From: Caryophanales bacterium UBA6769
GTDB taxonomy: Bacteria; Bacillota; Bacilli; Bacillales; UBA6769
Length of the DNA: 10,910 bases
Direction: 5' to 3'
Assembly: GCA_002453275.1 (NCBI GenBank)
Contig: DKGN01000168.1
Coordinates: 1-10,910, forward strand
Made by a program: the position numbers and the translations under genes. Positions 1-7,194 of the stretch are shown here, piece by piece (position 1 is the first letter of the stretch; every line of letters starts with the position of its first letter). The notes beneath the pieces are model-generated. The model saw only the letters and a list, made by a program, of their open reading frames with translations. It was not told where the DNA came from and searched no databases.

Positions 1-896
1 TCATTCGTGCCCGAGCGACGGCGTTAAATCGTGCCGACTTACTGCAACGACGAGGGTTTTACCCTCCACCGGAAGGGGCATCCGACATTCTTGGTTTGGA
101 AGTGGCGGGTGAAGTTGTCGAAGTCGGAAAAGATGTCACAACTGTGCAACAAGGAGATCGAGTGTGTGCACTGCTTCCGGGTGGAGGCTATGCCCAATAT
201 GTTGCGATCCCAGCTGACATGCTCATCCATATTCCGGAGAATTTAAGCTTCGAAGAAGCTGCAGCAATTCCAGAAGTGTTTTTGACAGCATACTTAAATT
301 TATTTGATCTTGGCGGACTACAAAAAGGTCATCGTGTCCTCGTCCATGCTGGAGCTAGTGGGGTTGGAACCGCAGCGATTCAGCTTATCCGTGCAGCGGG
401 TGCTCAAGTGTTTACAACCGCAGGGACAAACGAAAAGTTGGCCCGTTGTATTGAACTTGGAGCAGAAGATGGCTGGAATTACAATGACGGGTCTTTTCTC
501 GAGTGGATAAAGGAAAAGACAGATGGAGAAGGGGTTAACATCGTCTTAGATTTTGTTGGAGCCCCTTATTTTCAAGATAATTTGCAATCACTTGCGGTAG
601 ATGGCAGGCTCGTTGTCATTGGAACGATGGGTGGCATTCACGTTGATAACTTAAATTTAGGCTTTATATTAAAAAACCGTTTGCAAATTATCGGCACAGC
701 GCTCCGGACACAGCCAAATGAAAAAAAGGTGCACTTAACGAAAGCATTGAAGGATTTCGCACTTGAGCTGTTTCAAGATGGTCAATTGCAGCCTGTCATT
801 GATACGGTGTTTGATTGGCATGACGTTAAGAAAGCTCATCAACGTATGGAAGCAAACGAAAATATCGGAAAAATCATTTTAAAAATTACAGATTAG
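1..896 (+). CDS. NAD(P)H:quinone oxidoreductase, PIG3-type MDR family (5' truncated by window)
   Basis: Zinc-independent medium-chain dehydrogenase/reductase that probably reduces quinones with NADPH in the cytosol. The open frame runs from base 3 to a TAG at 894-896, giving 297 visible codons. Family members have about 325 residues, so roughly the first 28 are outside the window. The first visible residues contain ALNRADLLQRRGFYPPPEG, which is characteristic of the PIG3-type quinone oxidoreductase group. The GroES-like N-terminal domain is followed by a Rossmann domain with the AxxGxxG nucleotide-binding loop (HAGASGVG, visible residues 115-122). The Cys and His zinc ligands of alcohol dehydrogenases are not seen. 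An internal TTG at 96 is not the start, because the conserved sequence continues upstream of it. No strong terminator follows; there is only a small inverted repeat at 910-922. The true substrate is not known. Confidence 0.9.
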   Translation, partial: IRARATALNRADLLQRRGFYPPPEGASDILGLEVAGEVVEVGKDVTTVQQGDRVCALLPGGGYAQYVAIPADMLIHIPENLSFEEAAAIPEVFLTAYLNLFDLGGLQKGHRVLVHAGASGVGTAAIQLIRAAGAQVFTTAGTNEKLARCIELGAEDGWNYNDGSFLEWIKEKTDGEGVNIVLDFVGAPYFQDNLQSLAVDGRLVVIGTMGGIHVDNLNLGFILKNRLQIIGTALRTQPNEKKVHLTKALKDFALELFQDGQLQPVIDTVFDWHDVKKAHQRMEANENIGKIILKITD

Positions 897-903
897 CAGC
901 ATA

Positions 904-936
904 TGGAATACACGTAGCGTGTAAATATGTTAAAAT
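904..936 (+). promoter_or_regulatory. Possible extended -10 promoter for ilvA
   Basis: TAAAAT at 931-936 is preceded by TG with one base between (928-930), as in an extended -10 element. There is no good -35 at 17 bases; TGGAAT at 904-909 is too far away (21 bases). A perfect inverted repeat, ACACG-TAG-CGTGT (910-922), lies just upstream and could be an operator or a weak hairpin from the preceding gene. The roughly 110-base leader that would result carries no T-box consensus. Confidence 0.35.
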
Positions 937-1052
937 GAAGAGATAGTAAATTGAACATGATGAAGTAGTTAGAGCACTTGAGCTGCTTCTCGTATAAATT
1001 TGTAAGGATAAGAGAGAGTGACCGCTGTATGAAGACAAAAGAAGGGACTAAC

Positions 1053-2303
1053 ATGAGCTCCAAAGTAAATATTGAAGAAATCATCATAGCGAACCAAAAG
1101 CTAAAAGATGTCGTCACTAAAACGCCTTTACAGCAAAGTGAAGTTCTTTCAGAAAAGCTTGGTTGTAATTTGTATTTAAAAAGAGAGGACTTGCAAAAGG
1201 TTCGTTCCTTTAAACTAAGAGGCGCGTACTACGCCATTCAAAGCTTATCTTCAGAAGATATGGAGAAAGGGGTCGTTTGTGCTAGTGCTGGTAATCATGC
1301 CCAAGGTGTTGCCTATTCATGTAAAGAACTAGAAATTTCAGGGAAAATTTTTATGCCAACGACGACACCGCGCCAAAAGATTACACAGGTGAAACGGTTT
1401 GGTGGCAAATTTATAGAAGTCATCTTAACAGGAGATACGTTCGATGATTCGTTCCAAAAAGCGAATGACTATTGCAATCAACATGAGATGACCTTTATCC
1501 ATCCATTCGATGACTGCCGCACGATTGTCGGGCAAGGAACAGTCGGGATGGAAGTGATGAACGACATTGAAGATCCACTTGACTATGTGTTCTTAAGCAT
1601 CGGTGGGGGCGGTCTTGCTGCAGGTGTGGCAACATACATCAAAAGCATTAGCCCTGAGACGAAAATTATTGGTGTGGAACCAACAGGAGCTCCAGCAATG
1701 AGTCGTTCTCTTCAAGAAGGGCAAGTCGTTTGCCTTGATACGATCGATAAATTTGTCGATGGAGCCGCCGTTAAAAAGATCGGTGAGCTGACATATGATA
1801 TTTGTAAGGATCTGCTTGACGATGTCATTCTCGTACCAGAAGGTAAAGTGTGCTCGTCAATCTTGGACCTGTATAACGAAAATGCAATCGTTGCAGAACC
1901 AGCTGGTGCACTCGCGGTTGCAGCCCTTGACCTCTACGCCGATAAAATTAAAGGCAAAAATGTCGTCTGTATTTTAAGTGGCGGGAATAATGACATCGGA
2001 AGAATGCAAGAAATTAAAGAAAAATCAATGATATATGAAGGATTAAAACATTATTTTATTATTAATTTCCCACAACGAGCCGGTGCATTACGTGAATTTT
2101 TAGAAGAGGTTTTAGGACCGGATGATGATATTGCGTTGTTTGAATATACAAAAAAGAATAATCGCGAAGACGGGCCTGCACTAGTCGGGATTGAATTGAG
2201 ATGTCGAGAAGATTATGAACCACTCATTTCAAGGTTAAAAGCAAAAGGATTTCCGTATATGGAAATCAATAATGATGAGAACTTATTTCACTTGCTCATA
2301 TAA
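1053..2303 (+). CDS. ilvA: Threonine ammonia-lyase (threonine deaminase), biosynthetic
   Basis: PLP enzyme that deaminates L-threonine to 2-oxobutanoate, the committed step of isoleucine synthesis, in the cytosol. The protein has 416 residues, close to B. subtilis IlvA (about 422). The PLP Schiff-base lysine is Lys54 in the motif RSFKLRG. SAGNHAQG is the substrate-loop motif, and SIGGGGLAAG is the glycine-rich phosphate-binding loop. The last 90 or so residues, beginning near FIINFPQRAGALREFL, form one ACT-like regulatory domain, as in the short Gram-positive form. The ATG at 1053 was chosen because GAAGGG (1041-1046) sits six bases upstream and homology begins there; an in-frame ATG at 978 has no ribosome binding site. 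The Nudix gene starts 29 bases downstream, so the two are probably co-transcribed. Isoleucine feedback is expected from the family. Confidence 0.96.
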   Translation: MSSKVNIEEIIIANQKLKDVVTKTPLQQSEVLSEKLGCNLYLKREDLQKVRSFKLRGAYYAIQSLSSEDMEKGVVCASAGNHAQGVAYSCKELEISGKIFMPTTTPRQKITQVKRFGGKFIEVILTGDTFDDSFQKANDYCNQHEMTFIHPFDDCRTIVGQGTVGMEVMNDIEDPLDYVFLSIGGGGLAAGVATYIKSISPETKIIGVEPTGAPAMSRSLQEGQVVCLDTIDKFVDGAAVKKIGELTYDICKDLLDDVILVPEGKVCSSILDLYNENAIVAEPAGALAVAALDLYADKIKGKNVVCILSGGNNDIGRMQEIKEKSMIYEGLKHYFIINFPQRAGALREFLEEVLGPDDDIALFEYTKKNNREDGPALVGIELRCREDYEPLISRLKAKGFPYMEINNDENLFHLLI

Positions 2304-2332
2304 GAAGAAATAGTAAAGGAGAGACGTCCAAC

Positions 2333-2977
2333 TTGAACATTGATTTGGCATCAATTGAAGGCTTTTTCAAAAACCGTAATGCAAACGTATTAGGTCACGA
2401 GCAAATGAAAGTCGCTTCAGTGTTGTTGCCACTTCTAGAAAAGGATGGGGAAACTCAAATCTTATTTCAAGTGCGCGGTAAACAGCTGCGTACACAGCCT
2501 GGTGAAATTTGCTTCCCAGGTGGGGGAGTTGAGAAGCAGGATAGGGATGAAGCGGAAACAGCCATGCGAGAAACGTGTGAAGAACTTGGTTTACAAGAAA
2601 ACCAGATTAAAATGGTTGCACCACTCGATCTATGTGTTACCCCGTTTCAATCGATCATCCATCCCTATGTCGGAGTCATTCTGGAGCCGACTGCCATTAC
2701 ACCAGACGATTTTGAAGTTGATGAAATCTTTACTGTTCCCTTAAATTATTTACTCAATTACGAACCGAAGAGTCACCCGATGCAGCTTACAGTTCAACCA
2801 GGGGACTCGTTTCCCTATCATTTAATTCCAAGAGGAAAATATTACAAATGGCGGACAGGTCAGGTGCCTGAGTACTTTTATTTTTACGATGAGTACGTCA
2901 TTTGGGGTTTAACAGCAAGAATTTTAACGAATTTCTTAACGGTCGTTAAATCTCAAGAAATTGCGATGAAAAGATAG
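2333..2977 (+). CDS. Nudix hydrolase, probable CoA pyrophosphatase (NudL/YeaB-like)
   Basis: Probably cleaves coenzyme A or a related nucleoside diphosphate derivative to 4'-phosphopantetheine and 3',5'-ADP with Mg or Mn. The protein has 214 residues. The signature LRTQPGEICFPGG (residues 52-64) resembles the UPF0035 motif of CoA pyrophosphatases. It runs into a Nudix box at about 63-87 ending RETCEELGL, with the metal-binding glutamates present. The residue where the generic box has its first Glu is Arg, and deviations at that point also occur in CoA-type enzymes. The start is TTG at 2333, preceded by AAAGGAGAG (about 2316-2324) with 9 bases of spacing; no ATG lies close by. It follows ilvA by 29 bases and is closed by a strong terminator. 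Substrate specificity is inferred only. Confidence 0.85.
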   Translation: MNIDLASIEGFFKNRNANVLGHEQMKVASVLLPLLEKDGETQILFQVRGKQLRTQPGEICFPGGGVEKQDRDEAETAMRETCEELGLQENQIKMVAPLDLCVTPFQSIIHPYVGVILEPTAITPDDFEVDEIFTVPLNYLLNYEPKSHPMQLTVQPGDSFPYHLIPRGKYYKWRTGQVPEYFYFYDEYVIWGLTARILTNFLTVVKSQEIAMKR

Positions 2978-2990
2978 CATGAGAACAACG

Positions 2991-3024
2991 AATACCACTT
3001 CATCATGAAGTGGTATTGTTTTTT
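2991..3024 (+). terminator. Rho-independent terminator after ilvA-nudix
   Basis: A perfect 12-bp stem (AATACCACTTCA at 2991-3002 with its complement at 3006-3017) and a 3-base loop is followed by G and six T (3019-3024). It ends the ilvA-nudix unit and separates it from the crcB pair. Confidence 0.93.
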
Positions 3025-3097
3025 AGTAGACAGTTGATGAAGGGTATAGAAGTCTTGTAAGGTAGAAGGGTAATTTAAATCTTATAAAGGTAGGAAT

Positions 3098-3499
3098 ATG
3101 AGTATGCCTGTTTTTTTACTTATTGGAATTGCTGGAGCGATTGGGACGCTACTTCGGTACAGCATTAGTCTCTTATTTCCATTAGAAGGAGTAGCCTTTC
3201 CAATGGCAACTGCCATTGCTAATTTGCTCGGTTGTTTTGTACTCGCGTGGTTAGCTTCATTTTACTCTGGCAAACGACAAGTATCAGAGAAGTTTGAAGC
3301 AGTGATATATACTGGATTAATAGGTTCCTTTACGACTTTTTCTACATTCAGTGTCGAAACGATTGGCCTCCTTCAACAACATGCTTATATAACAGCTTTT
3401 GCATACGTTATCGTGAGTGCAGTCGGTGGCTTACTACTTGCGATGGTTGGCTTTTCACTCGGAAGGCGTCCGCATGAAGAAAGGGGTTCATCGGGATGA
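3098..3499 (+). CDS. crcB1: Fluoride ion channel subunit CrcB/Fluc, first of pair
   Basis: Small membrane protein of the Fluc family, which lets fluoride leave the cell and so protects against its toxicity. The 133 residues form four hydrophobic segments at about 4-26, 33-56, 68-90 and 97-120. Family motifs are GAIGTLLRY near the N-terminus, NLLGCF in segment 2 and GSFTTFSTFS in segment 3, the last holding both phenylalanines of the Phe box. Positive charge is concentrated in the loop between segments 2 and 3 (GKRQVSEK) and in the C-terminal tail (GRRPHEER), predicting both termini in the cytosol. The start is supported by AAAGG at 3086-3090, 7 bases upstream. Its stop overlaps the start of the next crcB (ATGA). 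No fluoride-riboswitch consensus is visible in the 120 bases upstream. Confidence 0.93.
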   Translation: MSMPVFLLIGIAGAIGTLLRYSISLLFPLEGVAFPMATAIANLLGCFVLAWLASFYSGKRQVSEKFEAVIYTGLIGSFTTFSTFSVETIGLLQQHAYITAFAYVIVSAVGGLLLAMVGFSLGRRPHEERGSSG

Positions 3500-3903
3500 C
3501 GATCAATCTACTTCTTGTAGCCATCGGTGGTTTTTTTGGGGCGACTGTTCGCTATTCAGTTACTCGTTCATTAACGAAAAATTTTACCGGTAGGTTTCCA
3601 CATGCAACATTATTTGTAAATTTACTAGGTTCATATGTGTTTGGTGCCTGTATTGGTTTTCAAATATCGACTTCGGTTAATTTACTCTTCGGTGTTGGGT
3701 TTTTAGGTGCCTTTACGACATTCTCAACGTTAAAGCTAGAGCTAGTCAAATTGAAAAATGAGAAGAACTGGGTTTTTTTCACGAATTATTTTGTGCTGAC
3801 GTATTTGTTTGGAATTTCACTAGCTTTTGCTGGTGTCATGTCAGCTTCCCTCATTATGGAGTTAAAAACACACTTACAGTACATCGCTTTTATGTTAAAA
3901 TAG
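3496..3903 (+). CDS. crcB2: Fluoride ion channel subunit CrcB/Fluc, second of pair
   Basis: Partner of the preceding gene; the two products are expected to form an antiparallel heterodimer. It has 135 residues and four hydrophobic segments, with motifs GGFFGATVRY, NLLGSYVFG and GAFTTFSTLK. Positive charge lies in the loop between segments 1 and 2 (RYSVTRSLTKNFTGR) and between segments 3 and 4 (several Lys in KLELVKLKNEK), while the 2-3 loop has none. This predicts both termini outside, the reverse of the first subunit. The second Phe of the TTFSTF box is Leu here. The ATG overlaps the upstream TGA by the ATGA arrangement, so translation is probably coupled. The next gene, an aspartokinase, begins 55 bases later with no terminator between. 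Confidence 0.93.
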   Translation: MTINLLLVAIGGFFGATVRYSVTRSLTKNFTGRFPHATLFVNLLGSYVFGACIGFQISTSVNLLFGVGFLGAFTTFSTLKLELVKLKNEKNWVFFTNYFVLTYLFGISLAFAGVMSASLIMELKTHLQYIAFMLK

Positions 3904-3958
3904 GTTATTGGTATTGAAACAAGTAAACTTTTAACGGTTCAAGTCAGGAGGAAATAAA

Positions 3959-5305
3959 GTGAAAGTTTCAAAGTTCGGAGGTTCTTCCGTTGCGAATGGA
4001 GAGCAAATCCGTAAAGTATTTAATATCATTCAATCTGATAAATCACGAAAAATAGTTGTCGTCTCTGCCCCAGGTAAACGATTTTCCGATGATGTGAAGA
4101 CGACGGATTTACTCATCGCACTCGCGACTAGCTATTTGAAAAATGGGGAAGCAAATCAAGAGCTCGAAGCAGTCGTGGACCGCTATCGAGAGATTGCTAA
4201 CCAACTTGAATTAGGTGAAGACATCGTCAATGAAATTGAAGCCGACTTCATAGGACGACTTGCATTAAGTGAGGATGCAGAACGATTCATTGATTGTATA
4301 AAAGCTGGTGGAGAAGATAACAATGCGAAGCTCATTGCACACTTTTTCCAAAGCCAAGGTGTTGCAGCCTCATACATTAATCCGCAGGATGCTGGCTTGC
4401 TCGTAAGCAATGAAATCGGGAATGCTCAAGTCCTTCAAGAGTCATACGATAATTTGTACAAATTACGTGATAAAGAAGAAGTTATCGTGTTTCCTGGATT
4501 TTTTGGTTATTCACCAGAAGGGAACCTCGTCACCTTTCCGCGTGGCGGGTCGGATATTACAGGTGCTATTTTAGCAGCAGCAATTAAGGCAGATTTATAT
4601 GAAAATTTTACAGATGTTGATTCTGTTTATTCCGTTAATCCGACCATTGTCGAAAATCCGAATGAGATTACGGAGCTAACATATAAAGAAATGCGTGAAT
4701 TATCTTATGCTGGCTTCGGTGTCTTTCATGAAGAAGCCCTTGCTCCAGCTTTTCGTGCTTCCATTCCTGTTTGTGTCAAAAACACGAACAATCCAGAGGC
4801 ACGAGGAACGATGATCGTTGCTGAGCGGAAGCCGAACGGAAAACCAGTCGTAGGAATTGCAAGCGACAACGGATTTTTAAATATTTACGTAGAAAAGTAT
4901 TTAATGAACCGTGAGATTGGCTTCGGACGGAAGCTCCTTCAAATATTAGAAGAAGAAGGTCTTTCTTATGAGCATACACCGTCTGGAATTGATAGCATAA
5001 ATGTCATTTTAAGAGGTAATCAACTTTCAGAAGCAAAAGAAGAACAACTTCTTGATCGAATTCAGACAGAGCTTCAGACTGATAAAGTGAGCATTGAACG
5101 TAACATTGCGCTCATCATGATCGTTGGAGAAGCGATGAATAAAACGATTGGTGTAGCGGCAAAAGCAGTCGCAGCCATTCAAAATGCGAATGTGAACATT
5201 GCGATGATTAATCAAGGTTCTTCAGAAGTAAGTATGATGTTTGGCGTGAAGGAAGTAGACGTCAACAAGGCAGTAAAATCAATTTACGAAGCATTTTTCG
5301 GTTAA
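3959..5305 (+). CDS. yclM: Aspartokinase, monofunctional (YclM/ThrD type, aspartokinase III-like)
   Basis: Phosphorylates L-aspartate with ATP, the first step towards lysine, threonine, methionine and isoleucine. The protein has 448 residues, near the roughly 454 of B. subtilis YclM. The kinase signature KFGGSSV is at residues 5-11, and the PRGGSDITGA substrate/ATP motif is at about 194-203, followed by the conserved TDVDSVYSVNP segment. From about residue 298 to the end there are tandem ACT-type regulatory modules, including the INQGSSEVSMMFGV segment. The family's inhibitors are lysine and threonine, alone or together; the effectors here cannot be read from sequence. The start is GTG at 3959, supported by a perfect AGGAGG (3946-3951) 7 bases upstream. 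It has no clear promoter of its own in the 55-base gap after crcB2, so transcription from the crcB side or from a promoter inside crcB2 is possible. A bidirectional terminator follows. Confidence 0.94.
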   Translation: MKVSKFGGSSVANGEQIRKVFNIIQSDKSRKIVVVSAPGKRFSDDVKTTDLLIALATSYLKNGEANQELEAVVDRYREIANQLELGEDIVNEIEADFIGRLALSEDAERFIDCIKAGGEDNNAKLIAHFFQSQGVAASYINPQDAGLLVSNEIGNAQVLQESYDNLYKLRDKEEVIVFPGFFGYSPEGNLVTFPRGGSDITGAILAAAIKADLYENFTDVDSVYSVNPTIVENPNEITELTYKEMRELSYAGFGVFHEEALAPAFRASIPVCVKNTNNPEARGTMIVAERKPNGKPVVGIASDNGFLNIYVEKYLMNREIGFGRKLLQILEEEGLSYEHTPSGIDSINVILRGNQLSEAKEEQLLDRIQTELQTDKVSIERNIALIMIVGEAMNKTIGVAAKAVAAIQNANVNIAMINQGSSEVSMMFGVKEVDVNKAVKSIYEAFFG

Positions 5306-5323
5306 TTAATAATAGATAACTAG

Positions 5324-5354
5324 AAAAGGTAGGCTCAATTGAGCCTACCTTTTT
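5324..5354. terminator. Bidirectional rho-independent terminator between convergent aspartokinase and asnO-like genes
   Basis: Perfect palindrome with 15-base arms at 5324-5338 and 5339-5353, core GGTAGGCTC, with AAAA on the left and TTTTT (5350-5354) on the right. It can stop transcripts from both sides: the aspartokinase (+) and the asparagine synthetase (-), whose stop is at 5374. Confidence 0.93.
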
Positions 5355-5373
5355 GCCTTTAAATAGTCAGCTA

Positions 5374-7116
5374 TTAGACGAGTTGGAATGCTTGTTCATT
5401 TGACTTTTCAATTTGCCATTTATGCCAAATGAGGAAAATGAGAATGGTCCATACTTTTCGGCTGTAATCATGCTTTCCGATGGCGTGAGTGTCTAGCAAG
5501 TGCAGTACCGCTTGTCTATCGATAATGTCATCCACTCGACTGTCTACAATCGTTGTCTTTGCCCAATCGTACAATTCATCGCGAAGCCAGTGCTTCAATG
5601 GAACGGGGAAGCCGAGCTTTTTTCTAAACAAAACGGGGGAAGGAACGATCCCTTCCATCGCTTTTCGAAATACATATTTCGTCGTACCTTTCGTGAGCTT
5701 TACTTCTGTTGGTAATTGTCTTGCAAGGCGGAAGACATCATAATCCAAAAATGGAAACCGTAATTGTAACGAATAAATTGACGCAACATGATTGGCGGTT
5801 GCTAGAATGTCTCCACTTAGCCACGTGTGGAGATCAATGTACTGCATTTTCAGACTGTCATCATATTTGCTTGCTCGCTCAAAAAGGGACTTTGTCACAT
5901 CAGTAAACGAGACCTCTTCTGTGTACTGTTTCATGAATTGTCGTTTTTCTTCTTCCGTAAAGATTTTTGCGTTTCCGATATAGCGTTCATGAAGAGGAGT
6001 TGTACCACGCCATAAAAAATCCTTCCCTTTCATCCCAGTAGGAAGACTTTGCGACAATCGATTCAATATTTTATTTATACTTGCTGGTAGATAGCGAAAT
6101 AAGCGGAGTGCATAAGGTTCACGGTAGAGGCTGTATCCTCCGAACAATTCATCCGCTCCTTCTCCGGTCAGAACGATGTCAACGTGCTTCTGCGCTTCCT
6201 CAGCAGCAAAAGATAATGGAATGGCAGCTGGATCGGCAATTAAATCAGGACAATGCTGGATGAAATGCGAGACTCGCTCGCTAAATAATTTAGGAGTAAT
6301 TACTTTATGAATGTTTGTTACACCAAGAGCGTGAGCGGTTTCCTCCGCATATTCAATCTCACTGTAGCCCTCCCGTTCAAAACCGACGGTAAACGTTTTA
6401 ATTTTTGGATTGTATCGCTTTGCCAGTGCGACTATGCTCGTCGAATCAATTCCACCAGATAAAAATGCTCCAATTGACTGTTCATTTCTCACATGTTTTC
6501 TAACAGAGTGTTCTAACACTTGTCGTGTCGCCTGTGTAAAAGATTGAACAGATTTTTGAACAGGTTGGAACGATAAATTGACATATTGCTTATACATTAA
6601 TTCGGATGAAGTTTTCTTGAGATAATGACCAGGTGCGACTGTTTTTATCGTAGGATGTAGGGAAAATGCTTCTGGCACATATTGAAAAGAAAAGTAATGT
6701 TGGATCGCTGTTTGTGACAGTGAGTGCCTGTCTTCTTGTCCGATGAGGAAACTTTTATTCGTAGCAAGCAAAAGAGTATGCTCCTTTTCTTTATAAAAAA
6801 GTGGCATGATGCCGAATGGATCACGACCTGCAAATAGCGTGTTTTCAGATTTATCGTAAAGAGCAAAGGCGAACATGCCTCGTAAATGCAAAAGTGCTTT
6901 TTCTTTAAAGTGATGGTATAACGTTGCAATAACTTCTTCATTTGAACGAGGGCCGGTATGATTAAGGCTACTTGTTCTTCCCTTTAAACTTTCCGCTTTA
7001 TTATAAATCTCTCCAACAAATATAATCTGATAACGATCGAAGACTAATGTAGCTTCGGGCAATCCACGCATGAAGTTGAATTCATTGTTTTGAATATGAC
7101 ACAAAAAGCCGCTCAT
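5374..7116 (-). CDS. asnO: AsnO-like asparagine synthetase with degenerate glutaminase domain
   Basis: Homologue of B. subtilis AsnO, which makes asparagine from aspartate, ATP and glutamine. The ATG at 7116 (580 residues) is chosen because GGGAG (about 7126-7130) lies 9 bases upstream; an ATG at 7125 touches that site. This aligns MSGF with the family's MCGF, so the catalytic Cys is Ser2 (codon AGC). The NGEIYN motif reads VGEIYN (residues 34-39), the S-D-x-E motif reads SNEE (58-61), and about 40 residues including the HRGPD segment are absent. The C-terminal synthetase domain keeps the PP-loop SGGIDS (220-225), TGEGADE (317-323) and FRKKLGFPVP (498-506). The usual D-K/R-M-S/T-M segment is changed to NHVAS (442-446), and SLExR reads SLQLR. 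It may use free ammonia, use another nucleophile, or be in decay. It lies 69 bases or so downstream of the TerC gene with no terminator visible between. Confidence 0.88.
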   Translation of the reverse strand: MSGFLCHIQNNEFNFMRGLPEATLVFDRYQIIFVGEIYNKAESLKGRTSSLNHTGPRSNEEVIATLYHHFKEKALLHLRGMFAFALYDKSENTLFAGRDPFGIMPLFYKEKEHTLLLATNKSFLIGQEDRHSLSQTAIQHYFSFQYVPEAFSLHPTIKTVAPGHYLKKTSSELMYKQYVNLSFQPVQKSVQSFTQATRQVLEHSVRKHVRNEQSIGAFLSGGIDSTSIVALAKRYNPKIKTFTVGFEREGYSEIEYAEETAHALGVTNIHKVITPKLFSERVSHFIQHCPDLIADPAAIPLSFAAEEAQKHVDIVLTGEGADELFGGYSLYREPYALRLFRYLPASINKILNRLSQSLPTGMKGKDFLWRGTTPLHERYIGNAKIFTEEEKRQFMKQYTEEVSFTDVTKSLFERASKYDDSLKMQYIDLHTWLSGDILATANHVASIYSLQLRFPFLDYDVFRLARQLPTEVKLTKGTTKYVFRKAMEGIVPSPVLFRKKLGFPVPLKHWLRDELYDWAKTTIVDSRVDDIIDRQAVLHLLDTHAIGKHDYSRKVWTILIFLIWHKWQIEKSNEQAFQLV

Positions 7117-7194
7117 TCTTTTCATCTCCCATAAAGATCATTTGATGATAAGACGGAGCGGTAGGAAAAAAGGTTTCAACTTTAGGGAACATTA

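Noticed and set aside
910..922. Inverted repeat as a terminator for the quinone oxidoreductase gene
   Set aside because: The stem is only 5 bp and lacks a following T-run.
978..1052. Longer IlvA start at 978
   Set aside because: No ribosome binding site and no family similarity in the extra 25 residues; the ATG at 1053 has a well-placed one.
897..1052. T-box leader before ilvA
   Set aside because: No AGGGTGGNACCGCG-like sequence and no room for a full T-box with terminator.
2978..3097. Fluoride riboswitch before the crcB pair
   Set aside because: The conserved blocks of the crcB motif are not found; the segment holds a terminator and only weak promoter-like sequence.
6645..6941. 98-codon open frame within the asnO-like gene on the same strand
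   Set aside because: Shadow frame of the asparagine synthetase, with no independent ribosome binding site or recognisable motif.
7117..7125. AsnO start at the ATG 7125
   Set aside because: GGGAG directly touches this ATG; the next ATG (7116) has 9-base spacing and aligns with the family N-terminus.
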